Shown here: positions 63,597-64,000 of the stretch, piece by piece
Position numbering within the stretch: the first letter of the stretch is position 1
Layout: each line of letters starts with the position of its first letter
Assembly: GCA_902785365.1 (NCBI GenBank)
Contig: CACZYC010000020.1
Coordinates: forward strand, 1 to 64,000
Direction: 5' to 3'
Length of the DNA: 64,000 nucleotides
DNA from: an uncultured Ruminococcus sp.
GTDB lineage: Bacteria; Bacillota; Clostridia; Oscillospirales; Acutalibacteraceae
Notes under the pieces: generated by a model
The model's input: the letters and a program-made list of their open reading frames with translations, nothing else
The model's database searches: none
What the model was told of the DNA's origin: nothing
Program-made: the position numbers and the translations under genes

Positions 63597-63880
63597 GAGT
63601 GGTCAGTGTTCAGTGGTCAGCAGTCAGTGATCAGTGGTCAGTGGTCAGTGAATGTCGAGAACAAAGAAACTGCTAACTTAGAAGTTTAGTTCCCGAACTA
63701 TTTATATTCATCTAATAATATAAATCAAAGTCTTAGGCTCAGCACAGAACCTAAGACTTTATTTCTATTATTTGTCATTCTGAGGCTTGCCGAAGAATCT
63801 TAAAGATCCTTCGCTGCGCTCAGGATGAGAGTATTGTTTTGTTCTCGATATTTACTGCCAACTGACCACTGCTCACTGTC
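63597..63880. repeat. Composite repeat bounded by inverted heptamer arrays, copy 3
   Basis: A 284-bp unit with seven to eight heptamers at the left (63597-63652) and about four inverted ones at the right (63851-63880). Inside are GAATGTCGAGAACAAAGAAA, the TTTAGTTCCCGAAC module (inverted relative to 29325-29345), a terminator-like hairpin, and the palindrome module GTCATTCTGAGGC ... GCGCTCAGGATGA (63774-63828), inverted relative to copy 1. Confidence 0.8.
63727..63771 (+). terminator. Terminator-like hairpin inside the last composite repeat
   Basis: AAAGTCTTAGG/CCTAAGACTTT is a perfect 11-bp stem with a 12-base loop, followed by ATTTCTATTATTT. It could end the rsmD-coaD-coiled-coil transcript, 130 bases after the last stop codon. 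Confidence 0.65.
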
Positions 63881-63921
63881 ATCATATTTCTAATAATGAA
63901 AAATGCTGACATGTTTTGTCG

Positions 63922-63969
63922 AATGTTACAAAAAAAGCCTCGGATATTTAGTAATAATGCTGTAACATT
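63922..63969. promoter_or_regulatory. Perfect 9-bp inverted repeat near the window end
   Basis: AATGTTACA (63922-63930) and TGTAACATT (63961-63969) are exact inverted repeats 30 bases apart. TTGCAA (63974-63979) and TATATA (63995-64000) follow with a 15-base spacer. This looks like a regulator site next to a weak promoter for a gene beyond the window. Confidence 0.4.
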
Positions 63970-64000
63970 TTTCTTGCAATTTAATTACAAATAGTATATA

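Noticed and set aside
63597..63652. Heptamer arrays considered as CRISPR repeats
   Set aside because: Units are 7 bp, degenerate and without spacers; no cas genes are in the window.

Overview
This 64-kb window looks like chromosomal DNA from a Gram-positive anaerobe of the class Clostridia, most likely a Ruminococcus-like member of the Oscillospirales. The evidence is the gene orders typical of Firmicutes (phoH-ybeY-dgkA-era-yqzL-recO, ylxM-ffh-rpsP-khpA, recA-recX-rimO-pgsA-cysS), sporulation-type proteins (SpoIIM-like, PdaB-like), AGGAGG ribosome binding sites with some TTG and GTG starts, and a secreted esterase carrying a type I dockerin. No rRNA, tRNA, CRISPR array, phage or complete transposase gene was seen. 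The genus is an inference.

Layout. 1-9244: three tandem copies of a YfhO-type multi-membrane glycosyltransferase-like protein; the last two are fused in frame into one 2001-residue reading frame. 9260-11586: ilvD, and a convergent HAD phosphatase. 11877-18317: a run of seven genes (DUF5685, J-domain/TPR protein, membrane proteins, a secreted SH3/Ig-like/lysozyme protein). 18466-22565: glycolytic genes pgk, tpiA, gpmI. 22626-30166: a zinc-ribbon membrane protein, trmL, two small proteins, the dockerin esterase, an L,D-transpeptidase and a PdaB-like deacetylase. 30294-35324 (minus): the recA-recX-rimO-pgsA-cysS operon, read right to left. 35657-41782 (minus): trmB, a lipoprotein, a two-component system, DUF1385 and prmC. 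42104-43531: a second zinc-ribbon membrane protein. 43599-45903 (minus): ylxM-ffh-rpsP-khpA. 46216-54964 (plus): phoH, ybeY, dgkA, era, a yqzL-like gene, recO, mutS2, a DUF1858 protein, trmK and NIF3. 55173-63595 (plus): a GT-C glycosyltransferase, a patatin lipase, rimM-trmD, ptsH, uvrC, rsmD-coaD and a coiled-coil protein.

Two themes join the regions. The first is housekeeping: translation and RNA modification (rimM, trmD, trmB, trmK, trmL, rsmD, rimO, prmC, ffh, rpsP, ybeY, era), DNA repair (recA, recX, recO, mutS2, uvrC) and central metabolism. The second is the cell envelope: YfhO proteins, a GT-C transferase, lysozyme-like and L,D-transpeptidase enzymes, a deacetylase and secreted carbohydrate-active proteins.

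The most unusual property is the intergenic DNA. It is filled with at least three families of interspersed repeats: modular palindromes of about 165-320 bp whose ends are inverted copies of CCCTCCCTTGGGGGA-like arms; composite elements bounded by inverted arrays of a TCAGTGG-type heptamer; and a small MITE-like element with perfect 15-bp terminal inverted repeats. Several lie between a recognisable promoter and the start codon it serves (recA, trmB, the DUF5685 gene). I found no clear new defence or metabolic system. The best candidates for something undescribed are the fused YfhO reading frame, the lysozyme fold interrupted by an SH3 domain, and the modular repeat families.
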